Below are positions 39,257-53,200 of a stretch of DNA of 64,000 bases, in pieces. Position 1 is the stretch's first letter. Every line of letters begins with the position of its first letter. Position numbers and translations under genes: made by a program. The stretch lies in contig CM037843.1 in NCBI GenBank assembly GCA_021234535.1, forward strand, positions 14,959,677 to 15,023,676. Direction: 5' to 3'. Below the pieces are notes generated by a model that had not been told where the DNA came from, did not search any database, and was given only the letters and a program-made list of their open reading frames with translations. The stretch is from Stichopus chloronotus (taxonomy: Eukaryota > Echinodermata > Holothuroidea > Aspidochirotida > Stichopodidae).

Positions 39257-39298
39257 TCGAACCATGGGGCTATTACAGTAATAGCTCCATGGTCGAAC
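39257..39298. other. Near-perfect 42-bp palindrome
   Basis: TCGAACCATGGGGCTATTA and TAATAGCTCCATGGTCGA pair around a CAG centre with one G-T pair and one bulged base. No flanking duplication was recognised. Confidence 0.75.
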
Positions 39299-39553
39299 AC
39301 ACCATAGATCACAGTATAGCCTACGGAACATAGGCTATCTGACATTACGATCAGATCACGTTAATGTTAAGGGAAGTCTCTTGTTAAAAGAAAAAGTTTT
39401 CTTAAGTTTGTAAATAAACTGATGACAGACCATTCCTATTTCGTTACCGTATGAAAGGGAAATGAGGCGTTTCTTTTACATTAATAGGTCATACTTTTAA
39501 AACCTAAGTGAACGGAATGATAGATTTGTGGAAGTATAGAAGGACTTATCTAT

Positions 39554-39614
39554 ACTTTCTATTTGCTAGAGACTTATCTCTCTTCAAGAGATAAGTCTCT
39601 AGCAAATAGAAAGT
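39554..39614. other. Perfect 28-bp inverted repeat with 5-nt loop
   Basis: 39554-39581 and 39587-39614 are exact reverse complements around CTTCA. The arm reads from ACTTTCTATTTGCTAGAGAC through TTATCTCT. The stem lacks the bulges usual in animal microRNA precursors. Confidence 0.95.
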
Positions 39615-41153
39615 TAATTATTTGTTTCCTCAAGAATAGGTTGTGCACTCAAACTTTCAAAAATTCAAAGGACGCATCTTCTGTAACTCATCTTATGTAT
39701 TATAATGTTATGGGGGAGTTGAAACATTTGCAGATGTTTAATGGTGAGACTGAATGGTTTAACAATGACTAAACATTTTTTTGGTTTCCTGGATTTCGTG
39801 GTTTGGTTTTTAATTTGTGTACTTTCCCGCTACAAAGTATGTGTCCGCTTCCTCGTCGTTTTTTTATCAAATGTTGACAGCTGTGATGGCTTTCTTAGTC
39901 TTTTTGGAGTTTTTATTTTAATGAAGACGGCAATCAGCTGCGACCTGTCTCTTACAGTCGGTCCTCCGTGTACTAAATAACGTGAAAACGTATGGCTGGG
40001 TTACACTCTGAAAACGAGTGATATTAACTCCAAAAATTGTACACAGAGACCGGTCAAACACATGGAGTGAAACACTGCTCTTTTTCGAGTGAATTTTCAC
40101 TCCACTCCTGCAGACGAAATTCACCCTTACTAAGAGTGGTCCCTTATTGAAATGAATTTTATTCTTTTGCCTTTTGAGTGTAAATTAAGAGTTGGTGAAC
40201 ATCAATGTTTTTAGCCTGCATGAAACTACTGCGATATTGGAAATGGCGTGTTTTTTTGTTTTTTTTTAATTTTATTTGATTGTACACACAAGTCAAAATA
40301 ATACAGAGTACCGTAATTTATTGAACATATACCATGAAGTCACTGAATGAGTGCCCTGCTTCGGTCACAACTCACAACATGCATTCAGAAGATTTTCTGT
40401 ATATACATAGAGGGAAAAAACGGTTAGCTATAATGGGGCAGCTGTAGGGCCTATAGTTCAAATGGAAATAAAGGTATTTATCACCACTGCAGTGGTTTAG
40501 TTTAACCCTTTGTAAGTCGACTTGCTTAGTTCTTTTCATGGAATTCAGACTTTTTCTGCATTCTCGGAGGAGGTCAGCTAATCTCTCAGTTTTCAATAGT
40601 AGTTTTCAAGGATTATACCAGTCCTGTTTTTTTCCCCTCTGTGAATGATGTTTTTGTGCTCTAGATGCCATGACAAGTATAGACCAAAGTTAAGAGAGGG
40701 AGGGGAAAAAAGGTAACTGAATGCCAAACAGTACAATCATCCCGAGGAGTCACAGAACTGCTAATCTGGCTTGAAAAGATCTTCATAACCTCGGCTAAGA
40801 AAGAAAAGTTACCAGAGCGTTGAGACTATTACCTGATTGGCGAATTCAAACGATTACGTCATGCTCTTAACGCGACCGTCCTTGCTATTATGACACCTAC
40901 AGGGACACTGCAGTGGGAAACTCCTAATATTAAGTTGAAATCCTGTTAAAGTGAATAAATAACAAAAAAAAAAAAAAAACTGTTCTACATATCGTCAATA
41001 AGGATAGGAAAGTCTTTCACATTGATCCTTGTGCACAGAGACAACTTGGTGTGATTTTGACGGGCAAGCCTTTGGAATTTTAGCACAACTTTTCGGGATA
41101 AAATATATGCAGAGATATTTCCTTTTTGGAGTATACCAGGAACTATTCTAAAG

Positions 41154-41229
41154 ATGAACCACGCCCTGATAAGGGCTTTTACAGCGTTGTTGCTGCTTGC
41201 ACTGACTTCTGCTGAAACGATAAAAGTTG
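41154..41229 (+). CDS. Receptor B exon 1 (signal peptide)
   Basis: Encodes MNHALIRAFTALLLLALTSA then ETIKV. A strong hydrophobic core ends in Thr-Ser-Ala, a good cleavage site. It ends in phase 1 before GTAAGT, as in receptor A. Confidence 0.88.
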
Positions 41230-44200
41230 GTAAGTCCCCACATGTACCTATATTTGGTTTTCATTTGTTTATATTCATTTAAAATTGGTTTATTTTATAT
41301 TGGGCAGTGTATGAACGCTTAATGAACTATTAAAGTTATGCCAAAAAACTGAGTTATACATCAGAGGCGCTAATTATAAGGAATATTGATCCCACTGTCT
41401 GCCAATTTTAAAGAAACATCAGGAGAACGTTTACATGAAAAATGATTACGTTCATGAAAAATCCGGTAATGGAAAGCTTTGATCAATACACAAAATTTTG
41501 CTCACGAAATATTGACGATTGAATGCCTTAGCATGGCTAAACTGAATCTTGAGGCAAGCTGGTGTCATGTCATTATTAAACAAACAATAATACATTGCTC
41601 TGTTTCCTTTGACATTCTTCGGTCGGTATAGATTTTTCTTGACGACATTGATTACGTCATCCAGAATCATTTTAAAATTCGAAGCAGGTCTTTTTATGCT
41701 TTGTATGCATTTCACCCTTCGTTCCTTCTTCAGGCAAGCTATAAACAACTTATGACCTGTATTTCGAACAATGCAATCAACCAGAATGAATGAGAAAACA
41801 AAGCATTGATTGTTATAGAGTGCAACCCAGATATTCCAACTGGAAATGTATCAAAACAATGGACGGGATTATGAGAGTGGATAATTTCTTTAGGCTGAAT
41901 ATTTAGAGTATGCCCAACAGTTGGTGTATACGTAACCCTAAGCTGTTACTTCATTGCGTAAGTGTTACATATTGTATGCCTTAAAACCGTTTTTCTAGTT
42001 CGTATACATGTAGGTTACACACAAATGATGATATGCAACACAAATTCTCATCACAAATACTGATATTCTGATGATACTGATACACTGATGTTGGTACTAA
42101 TTTAGAATCAGTGACCGCAAGTGACTTATTATTTCTACAATTCTTGTTTTTGCCTAATTTCACCCTTAACGTAACTCTAACTCTTAATTTTAACCATCAT
42201 GACTGATGGTTATCTATGTTAAAGCTAGGTCCAATCTATGTGACCACATATCAATTATATTGACGATGGTTGAGTGTTACATCTTTGACGGTGAGGATAC
42301 ACCAAATTGAGGATCTAAAATCCATTTAAGCATCGCCCCCACTAGTACAATAAACGACCACTGACAAATCATGGTTAAATCTGAGAGTCGCGGTAGGGTG
42401 ACGTGTAGGGTGAGATCATCGGGAAAAAAAAATACCGATCTTAGTAATATTACGTCACTTCCGGTTACTGATTCTAAGTTCCTACCATTCACTTTTTTTT
42501 TTTTTTTTTTAAATCTCTTCGCAAATAGTTTCTCTGTACGGGAAATACACGGGAAAGGATGACCACTACAAACAGATTATGACAGACGCCTCCACCTACA
42601 TCAACGACGCCTCGGGAGGATCACTGCTGCCCCCTGGAGACCAAATTAACGTCATCCATGAACAAGTATTAACAGACAGAAATTACGAGAAGATGACCCT
42701 CTCAAAAAGCCTGTACTCGAGTAAGATCGTCAATATATATACTACGTGTTTGTTGTCATGATTTCTTTGCTTATATTTTGGTCCACGTTCTCATTAGTGA
42801 GAAACTGGACAAATGGGAGATCGCGTCTTTTTATTTCCTTTTTTAATTTCCGAAATTGTTTGAAGATGCATTTATTCTATTTTTGTTTCTTCCGTTTTGA
42901 ACGCAAGTACACTACTTTTTTGTATTTTATTTTGAAGTAGCGTTCTTTCAGATAAAGTAAAATGTCAAATTTTACACTCCTAATTTATCGGAAATTAAAA
43001 AAAAATCTGTGTACACTTAATCAGTAATACCTTTCGCATTGAGTTAACTTGTTCCAAAGATTTACACAGCAACACAAATGCAAGCATGCAGTGCGTACAG
43101 CTAACTGTGATGAATGAACTGAGCGGTAGAGAATGACTTTCTGTGTGAAAACATTCGAAAAGTGTTTACGAACGGGGCGTTTTTGCACGACATGTTACAA
43201 ATTATTTGCGAACAGCACAGCCACAACAATTTCAGCAGCCCCATTATGTGTGACTGTATGTGGTGTTACATTTATGATTGTCTCATATTGTGTTTTGTTC
43301 CCTCAATATTGCAGTGGGTTTTGGGGTCCTCCAAATTGCACTTTTTCCAAAGCCTCCATACTATCAGACTGTAGTGGACTCTCTGACGTCATAGTGAAAG
43401 CATGCCAATCAGATGTTCTGACACTATTCCGTGCTGTTTATGTTCAACGTTTTTCGTACAGTCTTGTATAGTTTTCTATATTCCTCAGGCATACATAGCT
43501 GAGTGACTCAAACGTAGTCTCATCAGGGAGGTGTTATTAGATGGAAATCTATCGAAAACTCTTTCTTTGAAGCCTATTAGTTGCCGATAGTAATCTCTTT
43601 TGTGTGTTGTTCTTGATGATTCAATGTTAATTGCCCTCAAAAAGATAAAAGGAACCATCTGAAGTGTTCATTCCCCCCCCCCCCCCCCCCCCCACAGAAG
43701 TTGAACAAAAATTGTTACCATGGCCTGGATGTCACTGTTCAAACATACTGTAACCTTTGAAGGTCTGTGTTTTTTTTGCCTTTCGTTTATCACTGCACCA
43801 GGCATTATGACTCAAGCGGGAGATGTCGTCTGCTACATCTCGATGAGCAGCTCCCGTAATTTTCCCCTTGCCTTAACATTGCCAGTCGCTTAATTTGTAA
43901 ATTAATTTGAGGGTTTCGACGCGTTTCGACCATAGTTGTCTAGTACCCTACAACTTGCTCAAAATGAGGGTGTCTTTTAGATCATGCGAGCGAATGCGAA
44001 AATAAGTAAAAAACCGACGGCAAAGTATAGTCTTATACTTCTTTTGCTCATTTGCATAGATCGTGAGCATTGGTTTATAGCCAGCGTCATTAGGTTTCTT
44101 GGCAATAAACAGTCGTTTGGAATGTCAGAACAGTGTTTTGTACTTGACTGTCGGCAACTAGTTAGACATTGAAGCATTCCTCTAAATAATCCTTTTTTGG

Positions 44201-47200
44201 GGGTCGCTGTAGGTATGAATGAGCACATGAGGTTGCCAAGATATTAGACAAAGGTTTTTGAACGCCCTCTGGTTCAATAATCCCCAATTAGAGGATTAAG
44301 TTTCTACTCTGAGGTCAATCTAATTGGATTAGCATGAATTGAAGTTTTCGATGGATCTCCATCTAAAAACACCTCCCTGGTCTAACTAACAGTACTTCCA
44401 GACTGGTTAACGGTCGATCAATATGCATGTACCGACAAATTGCTATAGTCACTGAGATTGCATGATTGTAGATTAGAAGGGATCGGAAGACTTAAACAAG
44501 AGGAGGGGGGTTAGACAAAGTCTAGTAAGGGGAGGGGGGTGGACAAAGTCTAGGAAAATGCGTCAAAGAACTTCTTTCCCACTGTTTTCGCTGTACAAAG
44601 CTTTCCCTCTTGAAACAAGTTCTCATTGAGAGGTTATGAAGTGGATGGTTGTGCACCATTTATTCATCAAGTTTACAGAGGCAAGGAGCAGCGATGGTCC
44701 ACCGGTGAAGATCGAATTTTCAGTTAATTTCGTCAAAGATCATTAAAAATGTTTGATTTAATGAGAATAAAAATAGTTTTCCGTAGTTTCCGTCGTCGTC
44801 ACTTTCAAATTATTAATTCGTCCTGCTACATCATCTTGCATGTTCGTCCCCTCCTTTTTTTTTTTATCTTAGTCTGCAATGACTTTCGAAGTACGGAAGC
44901 CTCTGCGGTCATCTTGCCGAATGACCTCTGTCCGGAGTGCCACGAGGTGGGGGCGACCATTGGTAACGCATACAGTCCCGTGATCACCCTCGACCAGGCC
45001 GATCGCTCCAAGGCTTTCAAAATGAGACCGAACTTGGCGGACATGGATGAGATGTTGACCAGTGTCATCGACCATTTCAAATGGAAGGATTTCGTCATAC
45101 TGTACGAAGGGGAAAGTGGTAAGCTCCCCATGTCGAAATCTCGGGCAGGAGACATCAACCCTTCCCCCCCCCCCCCTCTTCCTTTCACCCCGCTCATGTC
45201 CTTAACAAGTGGTAAAGTAATCTCTCTTATACGACGTATTTAAATAGTTTGCCTGAAATTAAACAGGCTGAACTGCTCTCACTGGTGAGATTATAGTGTA
45301 AAGGAGACCCCTCGCCACAACAATGCGACATCCTAGCTCAAGTTACTTCGAGTAAAATCCTCTTAGCCTCTTGTATCCAAGTCTGAGCCATTCCACAGAA
45401 AACTAGTGGGAATATCAGTTTAAAGTTAAAATGCAGTCACCCCAAGCTGAATCAGTATACCCCCCCTTCCTGTGATAACTCATGAATGGTTCCTTTTCAT
45501 TATGTAATATCATTTTTGTTGTCGAATTGTTTAATTTTGCAGGATGACACCTTGCTCTGTGCAGTACTGATATTCAGCAACATCATGAAAAATAATTGTA
45601 AGAGAAATGGGAAAAGATTTACATGATTTTGATGGGTTTTCAAATAAAGTAGGGCCGACTGCTTATTCCCTTTGAAAAAAAAAGTCAAAAGCCACTTGGC
45701 TGGGGGGGGGGGGTGGGCAGCAGGAGTCTCGGGCGATCTAGGTATCCTTTTATCCAAAACTTTTTCTGGTATGCTCCGCTTGGTGACTCCCCTTACAGTA
45801 TTCCCACAATTTTAGCTATCATTCAAGTGATGGTGGGGGCAACTTGAGCGTCCACCCCCCTTTCACAGAAAGGATCCACCCAAGGCGCCACTGGAAACAA
45901 AATGTAACCTCTTGTCTATAAAGGAACTTAAAATTTGTCAGATACTTTTGGTGGGGACTTTTTTACTTTATTTGGCATTATGTTTGAATGTTAAACATGA
46001 TCGACACGATGTTAAAAGACAGTGGATGGTAGTCTTCAAAGGCCGGGTTTATGGTTGTTGCGTGCCATATGCGCACACTCTTTCAACTTTGTTCAGAATT
46101 CATTGGTAGGAAAACATCGGCTTTTGCGGTATTGGATGGATATTTAAAGACGTTAGTTCACAGTTTTACTTAGGTTGCAAGTATAAAGCATGACCTTCGT
46201 GTTGAAGGAAACTTTCATACATCGACCAATGGGTTATCCCGCGTGGAGGACGAGTTTTTTTTTTTTTTTTTGGTTCAGCTATTCGCCGCCACGCAAAACC
46301 AACATGCGGGTTGCAGCCATATACGGGCGATCGCAAAAGAGGCACAGGCTATGGACGCTACAAATGGGTAGACCAAAGCCTCTCCAACCGAAGTATTCTT
46401 TTCTGACAATATGTTCATTTCATTTCTTGTAAAGGCCTCAATTTGGTGGAGAGCATGGCTTCTAAATCGTCCATCTATGGCTGGCAGATGATCCCCGTCG
46501 AAATAGAAGATTTCTCGAATCAAGCGAATTATCTCCTTAATCTCGAAGTCAAGAATATTCTTTGTTTTGTGACCAATGAGGATGTATTGGTGGATATTGT
46601 TTCCATTGTAAGTATAGATAATCAATTTACGCTAGTTTCACAAATCAGCTACACATGTTTACGCTACCTGAACCATAGTATTTACAATTGTTTGTAGAAC
46701 AATAAATCTCGCAATTAGCGAAAACTTTGCTGTTCTGATATTTAAGACTTTCTCCAGATTTTCATATGTACCGTTGATGCTCCTTGATGTCTGCATATTT
46801 CGATGAACTTTAGCAGATAATGTTTTATCTTTTTTTTTTTTTGGCAGGCGTTTGAGACTAGGCTTCTGAGTAACGGCTGGCATTGGATATTTGGTAACCT
46901 GGTAAGTCCTCATCGACTCCGCCAAAACGGAAGAACACTTGAAAGTCATACATGGATTTTTTTTTTATTGTTGACAAAAAATACCCAAACATATGCTGCT
47001 TTTTAAAGTGACAACATTGGTGGCAGTGTTGTGAGTTATCTTTAGATGATGTATGTTTAGATCTGTAGCTGTGTGTCAGGCTGTGCATCGGTTCGTCCAT
47101 TCTTCATTGCATTGTACTTCTTCACGTTGGAACGTGAATTGCACGTCGGTGTAAAAATAATAGTACAATACATCACAAAACTACCACAAAAAGTATGCAC

Positions 47201-50200
47201 GTTTTGCACTAAAAATTTTGTTGTTGTTGTTGTTGTTAGCAGTGCTATGATCGTGTTAAGTGAACTGTCGTTTTTCTATATTTCTTCGTAGAATCCACCT
47301 ATCACCAAACAATTTCTGGAACAGAGATACCGGCACAACATGGCTTTCTTGACAAGATTTAAGGTGGTGTCTAACGACCTCTTATACTACTCGTCCATTG
47401 CCAAACCGATTCGAGCATGGCAGTTCAGAGAAAGGGCCGCTTACGATGCTCTCGTGGCCATAGCGGCTGCTATGGGCATCCATAGGCAGCGCGAAAATCG
47501 TTTCCCCTCGTCTGTTCCTGTATGCGGATCCACGGAACGGTCTACCTTGGAGACGTACCTTAAAGAGGTAGGGAGAGATTATATTGGGGCAAAAGAATCA
47601 TAATGTATTTATCACAGACGAGGTTACGATCAATGGCGTCATACGAACGAATTAGCGTTGAGGGCCCAAGGTCAATGTGATATAGAGGGCCCAAGGTCAA
47701 TGTGATATAGAGGGCGCAAGGTCAATGTGATATAGAGGGCGCAAGGTCAATGTGATAACGAAGGGCGCAAGGTGTATGTGACATTGACATTGTAAAAGTA
47801 GATTATCTCGAGAACTTGAAAGTTATGTATGGAATGCATTCATTATAAGATTTTACGTACTAATGAGTATGTGAGAGTTATAGTAATAAATCTCGAGAGG
47901 CTCATTTGACATACGCCCATTCGATTTCCTTCAAACTTAAAACGATGGTGTTGATTTCAAGTGTTTTGCTAGCACAAGGCATAAACTTAACGTATTTTGT
48001 TTTGTGTAGGAGTTGCGGGACTTGATATCTTTTCTTGAATAACCATATTAACCTAACATTCTTAAGAACTATCAATGCCATTACTCAGAGACACACCATG
48101 GCTACATCGTGGTCCATTGACGGCATATTTCCAATCAAGAGCAGGTGCTTGATTCAAATTATCAAAATGTTAATTAATTTAAGAATAACTTGGCTTTCAG
48201 TGTATATATATGAATGAGACATCAAAGCTACAATGTATTTTTATGTATGTTGCAGGGGTGTTTTGAACGTAAATTTACATACCTGTAAGCATTAATTGGA
48301 CATCGAAACCACAATGCATTTTTTTTTTTTTGCTTTTGAAATTCCTTTGTATTCAAGGCGTTACCAGATTACAACAATCCAATCCCAAATGGTACAAGTT
48401 CCCTGGCTAAACTCCAAGAAATGTGTAATTGTAGATTACCTATGTGTTGGTCTGACTTATATTATGACTAGTGACGAACAGGGGGCAATATTATATTTTT
48501 GGGGGGTCACATAAAATGATTTGCCGAATTTAGAATTTTGAACTGATTTGCCCTAATTTTGATACCGCTGTGTCCGCTGTCATAATGAATAGTTGAACAT
48601 GCGTAGCTGATCAAACGATGGAGAAATTTATGACTAACTACAGCTCAGCATTATTTTCAGCAACAACAACAAAAATCTCTTCCCTTTTTTCTTCCAAGGT
48701 AACTTAGCTATCGATCATTCGGTCCCGATTGAATTCGATGCAGTTATTTGACTGTGCTGGATATACGTAATGCGCCCTTGCGCAGATGGAGTGTAGTCAC
48801 GATCCGCAAAAAGTGCATGACTTTATTTCTTGGCGATCTCATTTGCTTGAATGGATTAACTATTTTGGCCGGAATTCGGACGGCATATGTCGCAACCCCC
48901 CACCCCCTTGCGCCCACTCCTACGCTCTTCATTATGACGAATTACAGGTAACGAGAAAAAGTCATAAAAAACTGAAGCAATTTCATTTGTTTCTTTAAAG
49001 GTTAATTTTCGAGGTGCCTCTGGCGACGTTGCCTTCGATAACAATGGCAATCGGGTCAATTACACCATTAACATGTACTCTGGAAAGGATCACTACGCCG
49101 AAAATTTGGTAAATATGTATTTACTATTATTATATTGAAGTCGACACTTTGTCGCAGGAAAGAGTGATTTGTTATGCCAATTCTTTTCTTCTTGAATTAT
49201 GGTAATAAATCTGTCACAATTTTTTATCATCTTAATCGAGCCAGTGATATATTCTCTTAAACCGAAGGAGTCCACGCGGATTCTCTAAATGTTTTTTTTT
49301 TTTAACACACTTTATTTATACGCGTGCAGGCTGGTTTTTTCGTACAAGATATCCAATCATGGGAGAGAGCGAATAACAGAAAATGGCCGGGACAACCCAG
49401 AAAGAGAATGTACGTGATGCCGTTCAGACAATCTGACGTTAGGTTCATCAAGATCCTGGCGGTTCCGGTGAGTCTCACAAATCCTGAGATAACGTCATGA
49501 ACACGTGATCACAGTCCTAACCCCAATTCCAGAGAATCAGATCTAGTATTTTAAACGAATGTCCTCAATATTTAATACTTCCACCATATCACGTGTAACG
49601 TTTCTGCTAATAAGTACCAGAATATCGCTGTGTGAACTCAAACCCATTATCGACTGTGCGCTTAATACATCGAAAGGCAATTTTAGAACCCTGAAGGGAG
49701 GGGTCAAATGGATCAATATATGCACAAACAATTAATAAACGAAGTTATTCTTTTCTGAAATTACAGGAACCACCTTTCTTTATGCAAAAAGGATGGGAGG
49801 AGATTCGATACCCAACTTTCCGTCGATACAGACGACAGACTCCGGACGTTGTTGAGGAGGAGCCGTACGAAGGTATCACGTGGGAACTTCTGAAGAAGAT
49901 AAAAGTGGTCATGGAGGAGGAAATCGGAGCAGACTTTAACTATCAGTGAGTCTAATTGGACGAAAACATCCATTCATAAAAAAAATAGTACTATTTCTTT
50001 CAGTGTGACGTCAGTGAAATGGTATACTGCACATAGCTTGAGGTGTCTGCAGGCCTCCTCCTAGCTTGAGCATGGAATCTTGTTTGGTCGAAGGATATCG
50101 ATGTTTACCTGGACTCTGCAGGTAGACATTGATGGCCTCCAATCAACAACACTTCTCCTGCGAAGTTCAAAGAGAGGCATAAAACACATACTCATGAATA

Positions 50201-53200
50201 TTATCTTGCGGGCCACAACATAAAAAAAATCAAATATGAACGGTTCTTTAGTTCTTTCTCTCTATAGTGGGGCGCTCTCTTACAAAATTTGTCATTGGCA
50301 GATCATCGTTTACAAAAAATCTGTTAAATAGATATCCTTCTACTCGATTTGGAGAAAGAAAGAGCAACGAGGTTATTTAAGATGTATTGCACAATTCTCT
50401 TTGACTATTTATGGTGCCGAGACTACAAGAGGTATCATGTGATGAATTCACTGTGCAGTGACTTTTATATTGGAGGGATGTCATTAAGGTAGACAACTGA
50501 ACCATGTGGAAGACAAATTGTAGCAGACAAGAGGATGATCGTGGATCATGACGTAAGGTCATACCAAATCTGTCTCAGTTGCTTAATACTCTTTACACCG
50601 AAGTATCCTCACAACTAAAATCGTAAAAATGTTTTTCATTTGTTTTGTTTTTTAGAATAACTCTGATGAGTCGTGGCCAATACGGTACATTGGATCTGTC
50701 GACCGGGGAATGGGACGGTATGATCAGAGAGCTCATCGACGGGGTATGTATATACGTTCGTGTTTACCATCGCGTTTACAGCCAACTGGTAACATGCCTT
50801 TCCGGCTGAGCTTAGTGGCTACAAAAGTGATACACGTCTGAAGCCACTAAGATGGTTGGGATAACGGTCTCATAACGGTATTTTTGATGGTGACATCACC
50901 AGGGAGATGGAATCCTTGTAGTTAATTCCGTCTATAGACTCTGATGTACTCATTAAGAACGTACCAGCTCCAATCCCCAATGGGTTCACATAGTAAAACA
51001 ATAAAATTTGTATTTTCATAGGATACAAATTAGGCTTGAAGCTCTTCGTGATATGCTAACATGTCATTGTAACATGTTGATATTATTCTCTGACATAGTG
51101 ATACATGCTTCTAACATACATTGATATGTACATTGACATACTGACATGAGACTAACACATTGTATTTGTTCTGTGATATTACTGTATTTCTCTCACACCA
51201 TTTGAAATAAAGTACATGTCGTTCGGTTAAATAAGACGTATCCTATATATGCAATTATGTATACAATCTCTGCAGTTCGTGAATCGGACGATCTCACTTA
51301 TTTGTAAGGTTGTGACCTAGTTAGCATTTTGCTTTTGTATTTCATATTCTTAATTGACATTTTCTATTCCCTGACCTATCACTTGATTTTGATTAGCACT
51401 AACCCAAAGAGGTAATGATCAACTAGAGAACAACTTGCAAACTGTATCTGTACAACTGAGGAACTATGTAAAGTAAAAATATCTTGAGCGATTCATCGAG
51501 TTAATCCATTCCGATCCCTTACCTCTTTCCAGTTCATTTTGGATCGTAAATGGCAGGAATCGTTTAGCAGAATTTGCTTATCAGTTATTGCACAAGTGTT
51601 AGTATTTTTCAAAACCTTTTGCTACCCTCGTTCGTTCCTCCTCCTAGTCATTGCTCTATAAACTGGACTGGTGGCGCCCTTCTGAGTCAGTTCATTGAGC
51701 TCGATATAACTGCTTCAAACAAACGAAAGCAAAGGGGGCGCACTGGTACTCTCAACCAGACGCTGCTAGCATCTACATACAATATTAGAACGTAAATGCG
51801 AATATGTCACAGGCTAAAACTAGAGTCGTGAACCAGACCACGTAAGTACTAGAGAGATCAAAACATCCGCAAAAAAAAAAAAAAACGAGCACTGAAATGG
51901 GACCAAAAACTAACGATGATTGAGGACTTAAGTTGAAATTAATGTCTCGTTGTTACATCAAACTTCACATGGTTGTATAATTGACCAAGAAATCGGTCAC
52001 CACTGAGAAAACCACGTCGTACCACGTGCCAACATAATTACGTCATACTGCCTTGTTGATATAATGTGACAAAGGGGTTACCGGAGGGGCATCGCTGAGA
52101 AAATTCCTCCTTTTGTATTATCTACCAAACTTGAGCACTTCTTAATTCTTTTTGTCTTTCTTGTCTGTTTTAGGACGCCGATGTAGCTATTGGTGCTCTC
52201 ACCCTGACTGATGCTCGTGAGGTGGACGTCGATTTTACGGTCCATTGGTACGAAAACCCAATCAAGTTGCTGATCCTACATCCAAGTTGGTCCTTCGAAT
52301 ACCCTTTCTCGATCGTTTACCCGATGCACTTGACCGCCTGGTTCGCCTTACTTGCCATTTTCCTCGTCATGTGTGCACTGGTGGGAATCATCGGATATTT
52401 CAGCCCTTACGAATGGCGTCGCAGTGCCCAGAGGGGAGAAGCCAGCGAGGAGGAAGGCAAAACATTCACCTTCTACAATTCTGTTTTCTTCGTACTTTCC
52501 ACAGGTTTCCTTCAGAGTTATGTCCGTGGACCTCGATCGTGGTCTCTCCGGCTCTTATCTGCATTTTGGTTCTGGTTTTCTCTCTCTGTGGTGTTCATCT
52601 ACGCCTATAACCTCAACGGCGTCTTTAAGTTCTCCAAGACAGCCTTGAGGATCAGAGACACCCACGACCTGTTATTCCAGGATATCATCAATTTTGGTGC
52701 GGTCAGGTTTAGTCCTTCCTACGACTTTTATCGGTACAACGACGGTGAGGAACGACAGGTATTTGACAGGATGCTGAACTCGGAGGAAAATCTTTTGGAA
52801 GATAGAATAGAGGACGCAGTCTACCGCATCCGTCGCCAGTGGGACGCTCGGTACGCCATCGTTGGCGAGGAAAGAATTCTCGAGTACGCCGGCGATCGCA
52901 AACCTTGCCGTCTGTTTACCACTGGGAGGACTTTAGGCCGACTTAGGTTTTCCATGGCTACTCCATCTGGATCGCCACTGAGAGACCAGCTGTCACACGC
53001 GATACTGCTCTTACAGGAACGCGGGGAAATAGACAACATATTGAATAAGACCTTCTCGGAAAGATTAAGCTGTTCCCGTGATTCCATCTGGGAGACTGAA
53101 TCCGAGGATTCTTTCACAATTCACGACCTACAGGGACTGTATTATCTCCTCTTCATCGGGATGTCTGGCAGCGCCATCATATTTGCCATCGAGTGGCTTG

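Larger units (their letters stand above)
35613..41153. other. Intergenic region between receptors A and B
   Basis: 5.5 kb with no recognisable exon, no leftover receptor exons and no transposon coding sequence. Notable items are the perfect hairpin at 39554-39614 and the near-perfect palindrome at 39257-39298. Open frames (up to 118 aa) are short and featureless. The promoter of receptor B should lie in its right-hand part. Confidence 0.6.
41230..52173 (+). other. Receptor B introns 1-10
   Basis: Intron 1 is 1.3 kb against 13.9 kb in receptor A. Intron 2 contains the hAT-like element (43524-44379) and a poly-C run at about 43674; intron 5 a GTT array at about 47221; intron 6 a 25-bp tandem array (47661-47785). 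Nothing else is recognised; the other open frames are short. Confidence 0.6.

Noticed and set aside
39554..39614. MicroRNA precursor call for the perfect hairpin
   Set aside because: The stem is perfect and the loop only 5 nt, unlike typical animal precursors with bulges and larger loops; no sequence evidence of processing.
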